Shown piece by piece: positions 1-7,507 of a DNA stretch of 64,000 bases (the stretch's first letter is position 1; each line of letters opens with the position of its first letter). The position numbers were made by a program, and so were the translations under genes. The notes beneath the pieces are model-generated. The model searched no databases. It saw nothing but the letters and a program-made list of their open reading frames with translations, and was not told the origin of the DNA. Source of the DNA: Fusibacter_C sp942493125 (GTDB lineage Bacteria; Bacillota; Clostridia; Peptostreptococcales; Acidaminobacteraceae); contig OW818667.1 of NCBI GenBank assembly GCA_942493125.1, forward strand, positions 1,364,001 to 1,428,000. Reading direction: 5' to 3'.

Positions 1-617
1 CAAATATTACGGATGTTGTTAAAAGCTTGTTTGACACACTCTGTTACATATTCTAAGCTGCTATCCTCTGGCAAACCGAGTTCTTCAATGAGTTGTTCTT
101 TAAGTTTGTTTTGATATTTTTCTACCGACTTACGCCATACGAAAGTATAACGACCTGCAGCGGATTCAATCTTAGTCCCATCGATGTAGATGTTCTTTAA
201 ATTCACATGACCTTCTTGCATGAGTAGTTCAACAAACTGAGTCAGTAAATCTGATGAAAAGTCTTCTAAGATCTTGCGAAAACGATTGATGGTTGTATGA
301 TCAGGTGGTTTACTTCCTTCGAGCAAGAAATGTGCTCTCGTATCATATGTGCAAAAATCCTCAATCTTGCGACAGGAATAAATGCCTTCGCTATAGCAAA
401 ACATAAGAATTTTCAACATGGTAACTGGGTCAATAACTGGCTTTCTCCCCTTGACGGAGTAGGTGCTTAATACAGAATCTAAATTCATCTCCTCGACAAT
501 ATTGCACACCAATCTGACCTTGCTATCCATAGGAATATATGTTGCCACATCAAATTTCATTTTTAGTTGCATTGTGTGACCTTTTTTTGTAAAATCAATA
601 TGAGTTAGATTGTTCAT
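1..617 (-). CDS. IS1182 family transposase, N-terminal part
   Basis: The translated N-terminus (MKFDVATYIPMDSKVRL, then a DHTTINRFR motif and an IDGTKIESAAGRY motif near the window edge) is the typical start of IS1182-type DDE transposases, with the InsH-like N-terminal domain followed by the beginning of the catalytic core (the Asp in IDGTK). Two in-frame starts are possible: ATG at 617, or ATG at 572 with a GGTCACACA leader. I give the longer form because the extra 15 codons read as typical IS1182 leader. The gene is cut by the window edge, so whether it is intact cannot be judged. Confidence 0.85.
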   Translation of the reverse strand, partial: MNNLTHIDFTKKGHTMQLKMKFDVATYIPMDSKVRLVCNIVEEMNLDSVLSTYSVKGRKPVIDPVTMLKILMFCYSEGIYSCRKIEDFCTYDTRAHFLLEGSKPPDHTTINRFRKILEDFSSDLLTQFVELLMQEGHVNLKNIYIDGTKIESAAGRYTFVWRKSVEKYQNKLKEQLIEELGLPEDSSLEYVTECVKQAFNNIRNI

Positions 618-640
618 AGTAAAATAATTATAACTCATCT

Positions 641-663
641 GAACTGGCTCTGCGAGCCAGTTC
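641..663. repeat. Hairpin inside the IS end
   Basis: A perfect 10-bp inverted repeat, GAACTGGCTC / GAGCCAGTTC, with a 3-nt loop lies just upstream of the transposase start. Such stems near IS ends may block read-through transcription or hide the transposase ribosome binding site; that role is inferred. Confidence 0.6.
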
Positions 664-680
664 TAAACATTTATACAATA

Positions 681-727
681 AAAATGGACCTCAACAAATC
701 AAATTTGATTTGCTAAGGTCCATTTTT
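681..727. terminator. Bidirectional terminator-like hairpin in the IS end
   Basis: AAAATGGACCT pairs with AGGTCCATTTT around an inner AACAAATC/GATTTG-type stem, giving a long hairpin with A and T tracts on both sides. It lies between the IS terminus and the transposase and would shield the transposase from outside transcription. Confidence 0.6.
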
Positions 728-785
728 TACTTTGGGTCTATTTTGCAACAGCCCCTCATTAGATTTCAACATAGCGCCTTACTAT

Positions 786-860
786 CATGAGTCAATCTAC
801 CTGGCACCATCAGCTCTTGCGCTATACAATCATGAGTCAATCTACCTGGCACCACCAACT
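786..860 (-). repeat. Two direct copies of the TGGTGCCAGGTAGA element
   Basis: Two copies of CATGAGTCAATCTACCTGG followed by CACCA (starting at 786 and 831) lie 45 bp apart, directly downstream of the protease gene that ends at 866 on the minus strand. Related copies occur at 3551-3592, 5241-5260 and 17055-17073, each just past the stop codon of a minus-strand gene. This looks like a dispersed 3'-end element rather than chance. Confidence 0.75.
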
Positions 861-865
861 CACCT

Positions 866-3334
866 TTATTTTTTACCTTTTGTCGTAGGTGTCACAAAGT
901 TAGCGGCCACAAGGTACTCAGTTGCACCATTTTTTGTTGCAAATGCTATCATATAATAATTACCTGGATTAAGTTTAGTGCCATTTACCTTGCCATCCCA
1001 CACATATTCGAAAACATCAGCTGTAACATTTTCAAAATAATGCGTTGTGCCTACATAAATAAGATCGCCTTTAACGTCTTTAAACAAAGCGATTTCAAGT
1101 ATATCAGCGCCCATTGGTACAAATCCCCAAACGTAATTCACGCCGTCGACCACATCAAGCCCTGCATGTGAAATGATTGGATAATCAGGCTCGCCTATAA
1201 AAAAGATCAGAGGTACATTGAAGGATTCAGAACCATAATTTAATACCATTTCACCTTCATAATACCCAGGTGTTAAGTTTGTTGGGTCAACTGTTAATTT
1301 GAGAACAAATTCGCTTGATGAATTGGCATTCACTTGAACTGAATTTGCCACTTCATAACTTACTCCAAGCGGACTGTTTTCAAAGGTTACAGCGATTGAT
1401 GCATCAACTGATAGGGCAGAATTGTTAGAAACTCTAAAATTCTTCTCTATCGTTTTAGGCGCCTCACCTGGATAAAATACGCCAAACGAATTGCTACCAG
1501 GTGATACAAGTACATCGGCTACTATTGCTTCAACGATACGGATACTTCCCGAACCTTGTGAATTCAAAGGATAAGGATTCGTCGACAATGGTTCATAAAC
1601 GGTAACTGCAGTATTCATAAGAGCTGCCTTTACGTCTTCAGGGGTATAATTCGGATGCGCCTGTAAGACTAATGCCGCTGCCCCGGCCACATGTGGTGAA
1701 GCCATACTCGTGCCTTGAAGAGAAGCATAACCACCTGGCACACTACTAACAACATCCACGCCTGGTGCGCTTAAATCTGGTTTGATCATCCATGTGTTGA
1801 CAACTGGTCCTCTTGAAGAAAAATCAGCCATCGTTTCATCCACATTATTTGCAAATTGATTATTAAATGCAATTGTTAAACCAGACTTACTCTTCGATAA
1901 TGTTGCAGCCATCATCTCTCCAGCTTCTTTTGTAAGTTTGAAAGTAGGAACAGCCATTCCAGGAATATCTGGCATGACATTACCAGAGGTATGATCATAA
2001 ATTAAAACAGCTACTGCACCTGCATTTTTCGCATTTACAGCTTTATCAACAAATGCAAGTTCACCTCTTTGAATTAATACAACTTTACCAGACACTACAG
2101 CTGGATCAAGATCTGCTGGATAGCCGAGTGCACCGTAAACGATATCGTAACTTCCAGAATTAAGCGCATATAATGCTTCCTCTGTATTAAATCCCATCAC
2201 TGCTGTAGGATAATCGATGCCATCAGAAACTGTAATTACTGATGTAAATGTTTTATATGGTTGCATCGTAGCACCAACTGATATCGCTTCTCTCGATGTT
2301 CCAGGAGAGCCAACTGTCCAGTTATCTGGACCTTCATTTCCATTTGCTGTAACGACGATAACGCCTTCTTTCATCGCTTCGTCAAGCGCAATACTGGTCA
2401 TGTAATCAGGGGCATTCAAAGAATTACCCAAAGATAAGTTCATGACATCTGCGCCATCCATAACCGCTTTTTCAATACCTGCGATAACGCCTTCTGAAGT
2501 TCCACCTTCTGGTCCCAACACTCTGTAAGCCAACAACGTCGCTTCAGGTGCAATTCCTGAAAAGCCATCGGTTTCATTGTAACCAGCAATTGTCCCAGCT
2601 ACATGCGTACCGTGATATTCGCCTTCTACTTCCATTGGATCAGCGTCGTTATCAAAAAAGTCATATCCTTTGTAGCTTCCAAATGCATGCGCTAAGCTTG
2701 GATGGTTGTAATCAACGCCTGTATCTATGACAGCCACTGTTATCCCTTCGCCTTTGAACCCAAGATTCCAAGCTTCAGGTGCGCCGATAAATGGTGCACT
2801 ATCAAACATCGCTGGGCTCAAGTCTTCAGCAGACAACATCTCAGGTGTTCCAACTTCTGCAGTGGTATAAGCAACGTTTGGATATATTGCTTTAATACCG
2901 CTGATGCCGATAAGTTTTGGCAAATCCTTTGATTCAACTTCGATGGCAAATCCAGATACTAAGTAGTCGTATTCTCTGCTAATTTTAGCACCCACAACAA
3001 CTTGATTGATCTTTGCGATCACATCTTTTCGTACGCTTTCTAAATTTTGTTTTGTTTGACTTCTGCCATTATTTTTTGCGGCGATAATGGATTCCTCTTT
3101 TAATTCAACGATCACTTTTATGCGCTGGGCAGAATTAAAGTCATAGTCGCCAAATATTTGTGGAAGTTCCAAATTCGATGAATCGAGTGAAATCACTTCT
3201 AAAGAATTGACATCACTTACAACTGGTTCCTGAACATTTTGCTTTGATCCCGCGAACGTCCCCACGCCATAACCCGGAATCAAAAGCGTTAAAATTAAGA
3301 GTAATACAAAAACCTTTTTAACATTTCGTTTCAT
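866..3334 (-). CDS. Secreted subtilisin-like serine protease with PA domain (Vpr-like)
   Basis: This is an 822-aa S8 peptidase. Residues 1-29 are a signal peptide. Residues 70-155 look like an I9 inhibitor propeptide. The catalytic triad is visible as Asp204 (AVIDTGVD), His244 (HGTHVAG) and Ser543 (GTSMASPHVAG), with the oxyanion Asn at about 333 (NGNEGP). A PA insert occupies about 385-490, inside the catalytic domain, as in Vpr and minor extracellular proteases. The C-terminal 200 residues form beta-rich, Fn3-like modules. It probably degrades extracellular protein or peptides. The start is supported by a GGGGG Shine-Dalgarno 5 nt upstream. It is monocistronic, with the IS downstream and a terminator for the next gene upstream. 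Confidence 0.92.
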   Translation of the reverse strand: MKRNVKKVFVLLLILTLLIPGYGVGTFAGSKQNVQEPVVSDVNSLEVISLDSSNLELPQIFGDYDFNSAQRIKVIVELKEESIIAAKNNGRSQTKQNLESVRKDVIAKINQVVVGAKISREYDYLVSGFAIEVESKDLPKLIGISGIKAIYPNVAYTTAEVGTPEMLSAEDLSPAMFDSAPFIGAPEAWNLGFKGEGITVAVIDTGVDYNHPSLAHAFGSYKGYDFFDNDADPMEVEGEYHGTHVAGTIAGYNETDGFSGIAPEATLLAYRVLGPEGGTSEGVIAGIEKAVMDGADVMNLSLGNSLNAPDYMTSIALDEAMKEGVIVVTANGNEGPDNWTVGSPGTSREAISVGATMQPYKTFTSVITVSDGIDYPTAVMGFNTEEALYALNSGSYDIVYGALGYPADLDPAVVSGKVVLIQRGELAFVDKAVNAKNAGAVAVLIYDHTSGNVMPDIPGMAVPTFKLTKEAGEMMAATLSKSKSGLTIAFNNQFANNVDETMADFSSRGPVVNTWMIKPDLSAPGVDVVSSVPGGYASLQGTSMASPHVAGAAALVLQAHPNYTPEDVKAALMNTAVTVYEPLSTNPYPLNSQGSGSIRIVEAIVADVLVSPGSNSFGVFYPGEAPKTIEKNFRVSNNSALSVDASIAVTFENSPLGVSYEVANSVQVNANSSSEFVLKLTVDPTNLTPGYYEGEMVLNYGSESFNVPLIFFIGEPDYPIISHAGLDVVDGVNYVWGFVPMGADILEIALFKDVKGDLIYVGTTHYFENVTADVFEYVWDGKVNGTKLNPGNYYMIAFATKNGATEYLVAANFVTPTTKGKK

Positions 3335-3490
3335 AAAGTACCCCCTTCAGAAAAATTAGTGTGATTCAACAAGTGTTTCAATAGGCGTATAAAAATATTT
3401 ATACGTTTGTTATTTATAGTATCATATTGAAAGAAAAAAATAAAGACAGAATATTCTGACAATTAATTCGCCTTACTAAATAAACAAAAA

Positions 3491-3516
3491 AGCCAGCATC
3501 CTTTAAGATACTGGCT
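3491..3516 (-). terminator. Rho-independent terminator of the lipoprotein gene
   Basis: On the minus strand AGCCAGTATC / GATGCTGGCT forms a stem (one mismatch) followed by TTTTTTGTTT. It lies 95 bp beyond the stop of the lipoprotein gene and after the palindromic repeat. Confidence 0.7.
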
Positions 3517-3546
3517 TCATATATTGAGTCGATGGAGTGAGTGAGT

Positions 3547-3602
3547 CGATGGTGCCAGGTAGATTGACTCATGAGTCGATCTACCTGGCACCACTGACTC
3601 AC
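3547..3602. repeat. Palindromic copy of the TGGTGCCAGGTAGA element
   Basis: Here the dispersed element occurs head to head: GGTGCCAGGTAGATTGACTC, then AT, then GAGTCGATCTACCTGGCACC, forming a near-perfect 40-bp palindrome. It lies between the lipoprotein stop codon (3610) and its terminator, so the transcript would carry a long 3' stem-loop. Confidence 0.8.
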
Positions 3603-3609
3603 CAACACA

Positions 3610-5205
3610 TCAAGTTGGCGATGAGAAAATCTCTACTCGAATTTCCAACACTCTATCCTGATCAAAAACAAACACCACTTTTTCATAGCCATAATAGTAG
3701 TTAAGCAGTCGATCCCCCGTGTCGTTTTTCACATAATAAGACCACTCAGTAGGACCAGACAGCACATTACTATTCACTAAATCCGGTACACCCAATTTAG
3801 AAATTATATCATCCTGTCGCATCCCCACTTTAAATGCATCACCTAAAGTATAATCTCCATTGGTCATTTTCAGCGTATAAAATACCAGCATATCATCAAA
3901 ATATTTTAGTTCTAAACTTAATCCAGAACGCTCAAAATAATGGTGTGTACCTTCTAAATTTCCTGTAGCTTCCGGAATCACAAACGGTTTATCCAGATAA
4001 AAATATCGTACCTGCTCATCCATTGAGGCAGTTGTATCTAGCAGCGTATCATCGTCTTGTTTAATGATAACCTCTGATTGCTCAAACGCTCTACTGATCA
4101 AATTAGGATCGCTATAGCGCATCTCCACATCTTGCTGTTCAGCGCGCTTTATATCCTGTTCAGAAAAGGCGTACTTGACTTCAGCCAAAGTGATATCCCC
4201 AATGAGACCGTTGGTCCACATCCAGCGACATGACAACACGGCGCGCATCGTCTCTCTATCAATCACAGTAGAAATCTCCTTAAAAATCGGCGAAAAACTC
4301 TGAGTCCCTTTTTCAATATTTAAGTATAACTTCTCAGGAAGAATTGAAGCATGTGTCCCCTTTATACTTGTCACCGCACTATTCGGATTGGCACTCAGGG
4401 TCACATCAAAGTTGCGATTATCTAGAATCGCTTGTGTCTGAGTGTCAATTTCATGATATAGATCATTCAGCACAATTGGCTCAATCACATCACCATTTAA
4501 GTTGAAAAAATGAGTGTCCATTGCATCATTATATACAAACGCCAGCTCAAACGCTTCATCGCCTAAAAAGTCACCATAATAAATGTCTTGATAATAATTA
4601 TTACACTTATAGGCACGCTTGATTATCCCTTGATCGTTTAACAAGACGATGTAATCAGCAACATGCATCAGATTGAGATCAGGCAATGTCTTTACATCGC
4701 TTAGCGAGGTTTGGAATGCTTGTGACTCTAAAACAATCGTATTCTCGCCATAAACATACAACTTTAACGCATCGGATAAAGCGTACCGCGCTTGCCCGTA
4801 TTCTTCTACTTTTGTAGAGAGTAAATCTGGATAATCCGCAACAATTGAAGCAAGATCTTTATAATCATTTCTCAGAAAATCAATGCTCAACTGAAGATCC
4901 TCTGTGACCACAATTTCTTGAAGCTCAGCTGGTCCAATAATAAGCGCTTTATTGGCTTTTAACGCGCCTTTAACTCCCATAATATTTGTTACAATGTCTT
5001 GTTTCACTACAAAATCTGTACTCGGTTCGACACTTGTCTCTTCAGTTACCTGAGTCGCCTGAGTCGCCTGAGTCTCTTGAGTCTCTTGAGTCACTTGGGT
5101 CTCATCAGTAACTGAGTTCCCAGACTCTTTTCGATCACAGCCCGGTAAGCATATTATTATCACCACAAACAAACATACTATCAAAAAGTTATAAGGTTTT
5201 TTCAT
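3610..5205 (-). CDS. Large lipoprotein of unknown function
   Basis: The start is set at the ATG at 5205 because GGAGG lies 6 nt upstream and the protein then begins with a lipoprotein signal peptide ending in LPGC (Cys23). After the Cys is a low-complexity linker of TQ/ET repeats (about residues 30-50), then roughly 470 residues with no family I recognise. Mature parts contain a calculator-like C-terminal half (GDAFKVGMRQDDIISKLG) reminiscent of small outer-layer lipoprotein repeats, but this is not firm. It should be anchored on the outer face of the membrane. A decayed partial copy, matching the region at about 3990-4245, lies at 16795-17060. Confidence 0.75.
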   Translation of the reverse strand: MKKPYNFLIVCLFVVIIICLPGCDRKESGNSVTDETQVTQETQETQATQATQVTEETSVEPSTDFVVKQDIVTNIMGVKGALKANKALIIGPAELQEIVVTEDLQLSIDFLRNDYKDLASIVADYPDLLSTKVEEYGQARYALSDALKLYVYGENTIVLESQAFQTSLSDVKTLPDLNLMHVADYIVLLNDQGIIKRAYKCNNYYQDIYYGDFLGDEAFELAFVYNDAMDTHFFNLNGDVIEPIVLNDLYHEIDTQTQAILDNRNFDVTLSANPNSAVTSIKGTHASILPEKLYLNIEKGTQSFSPIFKEISTVIDRETMRAVLSCRWMWTNGLIGDITLAEVKYAFSEQDIKRAEQQDVEMRYSDPNLISRAFEQSEVIIKQDDDTLLDTTASMDEQVRYFYLDKPFVIPEATGNLEGTHHYFERSGLSLELKYFDDMLVFYTLKMTNGDYTLGDAFKVGMRQDDIISKLGVPDLVNSNVLSGPTEWSYYVKNDTGDRLLNYYYGYEKVVFVFDQDRVLEIRVEIFSSPT

Positions 5206-5240
5206 TTTAACCTCCGATTGCTTAACGCATCTGTAAATGC

Positions 5241-5260
5241 AACCTGGCACCAAAAACTCA
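5241..5260 (-). repeat. Degenerate copy of the TGGTGCCAGGT element
   Basis: AACCTGGCACCAAAAACTCA on the plus strand; on the minus strand it begins with the TGA stop codon of the 113-aa gene (5258-5260) and runs on as TGAGTTTTTGGTGCCAGGTT. The same arrangement is seen at 17055-17073. Confidence 0.6.
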
Positions 5261-5599
5261 ATGTACAATAAATCCAATCAGATCTTTATCTTCATAAAAA
5301 CTGTATTCATTGTCTATTGCATGTTGAACATCATAAACAGGTAAGTAAACGTTGCCTTTACAGCAAGTGAAATGATCATTAGCATCTTGAAAACAAATGA
5401 CGCTTTGATCCTTAAGTGTAAAACGAATCTCAATCGCTTCTCTATCTGGTGAATTGCTTATAATTTTTTCTTCAACTTCAAGTAAGTTCACCTCAGTTAA
5501 TGTCCTGTACTGATAGACTTCATTTGTTGAAAAGTCTATGGCATGGTATCTACCATGCTCAAAGTATGTAAGTTTCCAATTTAATTCAAATTTTTCCAT
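5258..5599 (-). CDS. Hypothetical protein, 113 aa
   Basis: The start at 5599 (MEKFELNWK) has GGAGGAAAC directly upstream; ten further codons upstream are open but lack a site. The protein is soluble, acidic, with a CC pair near the middle (FTCCKGNVY) and no recognised domain. Its stop codon is shared with the degenerate dispersed repeat. It lies between the lipoprotein and an SRPBCC gene in the same direction. Confidence 0.65.
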   Translation of the reverse strand: MEKFELNWKLTYFEHGRYHAIDFSTNEVYQYRTLTEVNLLEVEEKIISNSPDREAIEIRFTLKDQSVICFQDANDHFTCCKGNVYLPVYDVQHAIDNEYSFYEDKDLIGFIVH

Positions 5600-5636
5600 T
5601 GTTTCCTCCTCACCTGCCAAAATTCCCATTATAATT

Positions 5637-6095
5637 CTAATCCATGTTCTTCATGCCTTCAAAGACACTTGACCAAGCGCGCTCAAAATACGCATACACT
5701 GCATCCCATTTTTCGCCTTCAGGCCAACCTAGATGAATCAACTCTACTTCCGTTGATTGTTCAGAAATTGGTTTCATCTTGATTACGACCCATGTTTTAT
5801 ACGCATGATTACGTATCTCATCATAATTTGGAGGCGCATTCCATGTAAATGAGAGCATCTCATAAGGAATAAATGAAAGCACTTGGCAAGTCTCACTGCC
5901 TCTGAGTCCTTCAGGCGCAGTAGAATCAAAATAGATTTCATATTTACCAAATGGGGTCATTTCAATAAGTGTTTCTGATCCAAACAATTTCTGAGTGCCT
6001 TCATTTGTTGACCAAAGATTCCATACTTCATCAATACTGCGGGTTATAGTGGTTCTTTTGATGATTTTTTTATTCGTGATTGATAGTTTATCCAT
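5637..6095 (-). CDS. SRPBCC (AHSA1/START-like) domain protein
   Basis: The 152-aa product (start at 6095, GAGGAA 7 nt upstream) shows the AHSA1 pattern: an opening strand IKRTTITRSIDEVWNLWS, then LIEMTPFGKYEIYF, LSFTWNAPPNYDE and a closing TEVELIHLGWPEGEKWD...YFERAWSSVFEGM helix. Proteins of this family bind small hydrophobic ligands or act with co-regulated transporters. No substrate can be assigned. Confidence 0.85.
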   Translation of the reverse strand: MDKLSITNKKIIKRTTITRSIDEVWNLWSTNEGTQKLFGSETLIEMTPFGKYEIYFDSTAPEGLRGSETCQVLSFIPYEMLSFTWNAPPNYDEIRNHAYKTWVVIKMKPISEQSTEVELIHLGWPEGEKWDAVYAYFERAWSSVFEGMKNMD

Positions 6096-6148
6096 ATCGA
6101 TATTCCTCTCATCCATTATTATTGGTAAACAGCATCCGCTTTGCGTCT

Positions 6149-6673
6149 TCATAAAAGCCGCTTTCTAATTATTTTTATAGGTACTGCGATGAGCAAAACA
6201 AACAATATTATGAACGAGCCACCTAATAATGTCCATTTGAGCATACTCATCCAAGGTGTGATAGAAGCAATTATTTCTATTTTATTTGGATAGATTTGAA
6301 AAACGATTGTAGTCCCAATGTTTTCTAAATAATCAAACATCATAGCGATTATTGGAACATAATAGATTTTTTTGACTTTTAGATAATTGCTTAACTTCCA
6401 AATCCAAGCCGTTAGAAATGCTGTATATACGATTGGCCACAGTAAATCGAAGGTCCACCTCATAAAGATATAAGTTTGCCTTCCGCTTTCTCCATAGCGT
6501 TCCGCCAAATCATACAAATTTTCGCTTTTATAAAAAAAAGACGTATCTGGCGCTTCAGAAATCCCGGTTTTTTCAGAAGTATATTCTGATATTTCAGGCA
6601 AAATAAGTATAAAAACAAAAAATATAAGCGTCACAGCAAACAATAGAAATATTACACGTTTTTCTCTTTTCAT
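6149..6673 (-). CDS. Four-helix membrane protein, unknown function
   Basis: The 174-aa product has a hydrophobic segment at 8-26, an extracytoplasmic loop to about 70, then three further hydrophobic helices (about 72-90, 102-122, 137-165) and a basic C-terminus KIIRKRLL. GGGAGAAG precedes the ATG. The SRPBCC gene follows within 60 bp and may share the transcript. No family is recognised. Confidence 0.7.
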   Translation of the reverse strand: MKREKRVIFLLFAVTLIFFVFILILPEISEYTSEKTGISEAPDTSFFYKSENLYDLAERYGESGRQTYIFMRWTFDLLWPIVYTAFLTAWIWKLSNYLKVKKIYYVPIIAMMFDYLENIGTTIVFQIYPNKIEIIASITPWMSMLKWTLLGGSFIILFVLLIAVPIKIIRKRLL

Positions 6674-6699
6674 TGTCTTCTCCCATGTCTAATAATCTC

Positions 6700-6880
6700 C
6701 CTTTGAACTCATTTTATCTTAAATTCGAAATAAACTCAAAATAATCATTCATAACCGTGAAACTTCCAGTTGGTACAGGCATCTTGTTTGTTGAAATCGG
6801 CGTTATTGAGTGAGTGGTTTGTACACAAAAAATTTCACCTTATTGTCACTATTTTGAGACAATAAGGTGTTTTTTGATAT
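6700..6880 (+). pseudogene. Deletion scar of a second tldDE locus
   Basis: 6700-6788 matches the upstream flank of tldD at 17925-18000 (shared AAACTCAAAATAATCATTCA and a following CCAG-TGG-ACAGGCATCT block). 6788-6820 then matches the first codons of tldD (TTTGTTGAAATCGGCGTTAT, coding GLLKSALL). 6836-6875 matches the terminator that follows tldE at 20773. So the outer flanks and start of a tldDE copy remain and about 2.6 kb in between is gone. No protein can be made. Confidence 0.8.
6836..6875. terminator. Terminator, copy of the tldDE terminator
   Basis: CACCTTATTGTC / GACAATAAGGTG form a 12-bp stem with TTTTTT on the plus strand and a T-rich tract on the minus strand. It is nearly identical to the one at 20773-20813. 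Placed 19 bp beyond the last gene of the minus-strand permease/fdrA operon, it now seems to end that operon. Confidence 0.8.
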
Positions 6881-6893
6881 GATACTGTTTTTT

Positions 6894-7505
6894 TTATAAT
6901 GAGTACACGATGGTGCCTGCTTTCCCATTGATGGCATCGGAGGCATCCTCGATGTTTGCAATAATCGTTTGCGCGAATTTTCGACCTTCTGAAAATAAGA
7001 TGGCCGCTTCAATCTTTGGAAGCATTGAGTCACGTTCAAATTGACCTTCTCTGATATAGGTGTTTGCCTCGTCAGTCGTCATCTTAATCAACGCTTGCTT
7101 TCCAAAGTCGATGCTAACTCTCTTCACTTCTGCCAATATGAGTAATAAATCCGCTTCAACTGATAATGCAAGCATAGCAGCAAAATGGTCCACTGGAATG
7201 CCATTGGCAATAACGACTTTTTTGTCCTCAATAAGTTTTTGAACTTCAAGGATTGTTTGAGGGTATGTTGACACGTCATCTTTAACGTCAATAACTACTT
7301 GTGTGGTCAATGCGACCACGTCGTTCTTCATCTGACTTCTTACGATGGCATTTTTTAGTATATTTTGATAGTGGAAGCCAACTTGTTCCACATTGCCATG
7401 GACGATAACAAGCTCATGATCTTGTTCTAAAAGCTTAACAAGACTTTCTGCAGCCTCAGGGGTATCATCCAGTGCGTGATCGCCTAAAGAGAGTACAATC
7501 CTCAT
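6894..7505 (-). CDS. Compact carbamate-kinase-like protein (AllK/YbcF-like role)
   Basis: The start is at 7505 (MRIVLSLGDHAL) with GGAGGG upstream; it overlaps the region of the preceding stop by spacing only 2 nt. The N-terminus HELVIVHGNVEQVG and the C-terminal half (VDHFAAMLALSVEADLLLIL, FGK, YIREGQFERDSMLPKIEAA, INGKAGT) are clear carbamate kinase motifs. At 203 aa it is about 100 residues shorter than usual carbamate kinases: the middle lobe is missing, and the usual GGNAL nucleotide/phosphate loop reads GDHAL. In FdrA operons the partner kinase converts carbamoyl phosphate plus ADP to ATP. Whether this short form is active is uncertain. Confidence 0.8.
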   Translation of the reverse strand: MRIVLSLGDHALDDTPEAAESLVKLLEQDHELVIVHGNVEQVGFHYQNILKNAIVRSQMKNDVVALTTQVVIDVKDDVSTYPQTILEVQKLIEDKKVVIANGIPVDHFAAMLALSVEADLLLILAEVKRVSIDFGKQALIKMTTDEANTYIREGQFERDSMLPKIEAAILFSEGRKFAQTIIANIEDASDAINGKAGTIVYSL

Positions 7506-7507
7506 GT

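Larger units (their letters stand above)
1..755 (-). mobile_element. IS1182-type insertion sequence, end only
   Basis: The outer end is marked by the sequence at 735-755, which reads GGGGCTGTTGCAAAATAGAC on the minus strand, an end typical of IS1182-family elements. Inside this end are two hairpins (641-663 and 681-727) and then the transposase gene, which continues off the window at base 1. The other end and any target duplication are outside the window. The element sits directly beside the dispersed repeats at 786-855. Confidence 0.8.

Noticed and set aside
732..956. 74-codon plus-strand open frame across the IS end
   Set aside because: It consists of the IS terminus and two copies of the dispersed repeat and overlaps the end of the protease gene.
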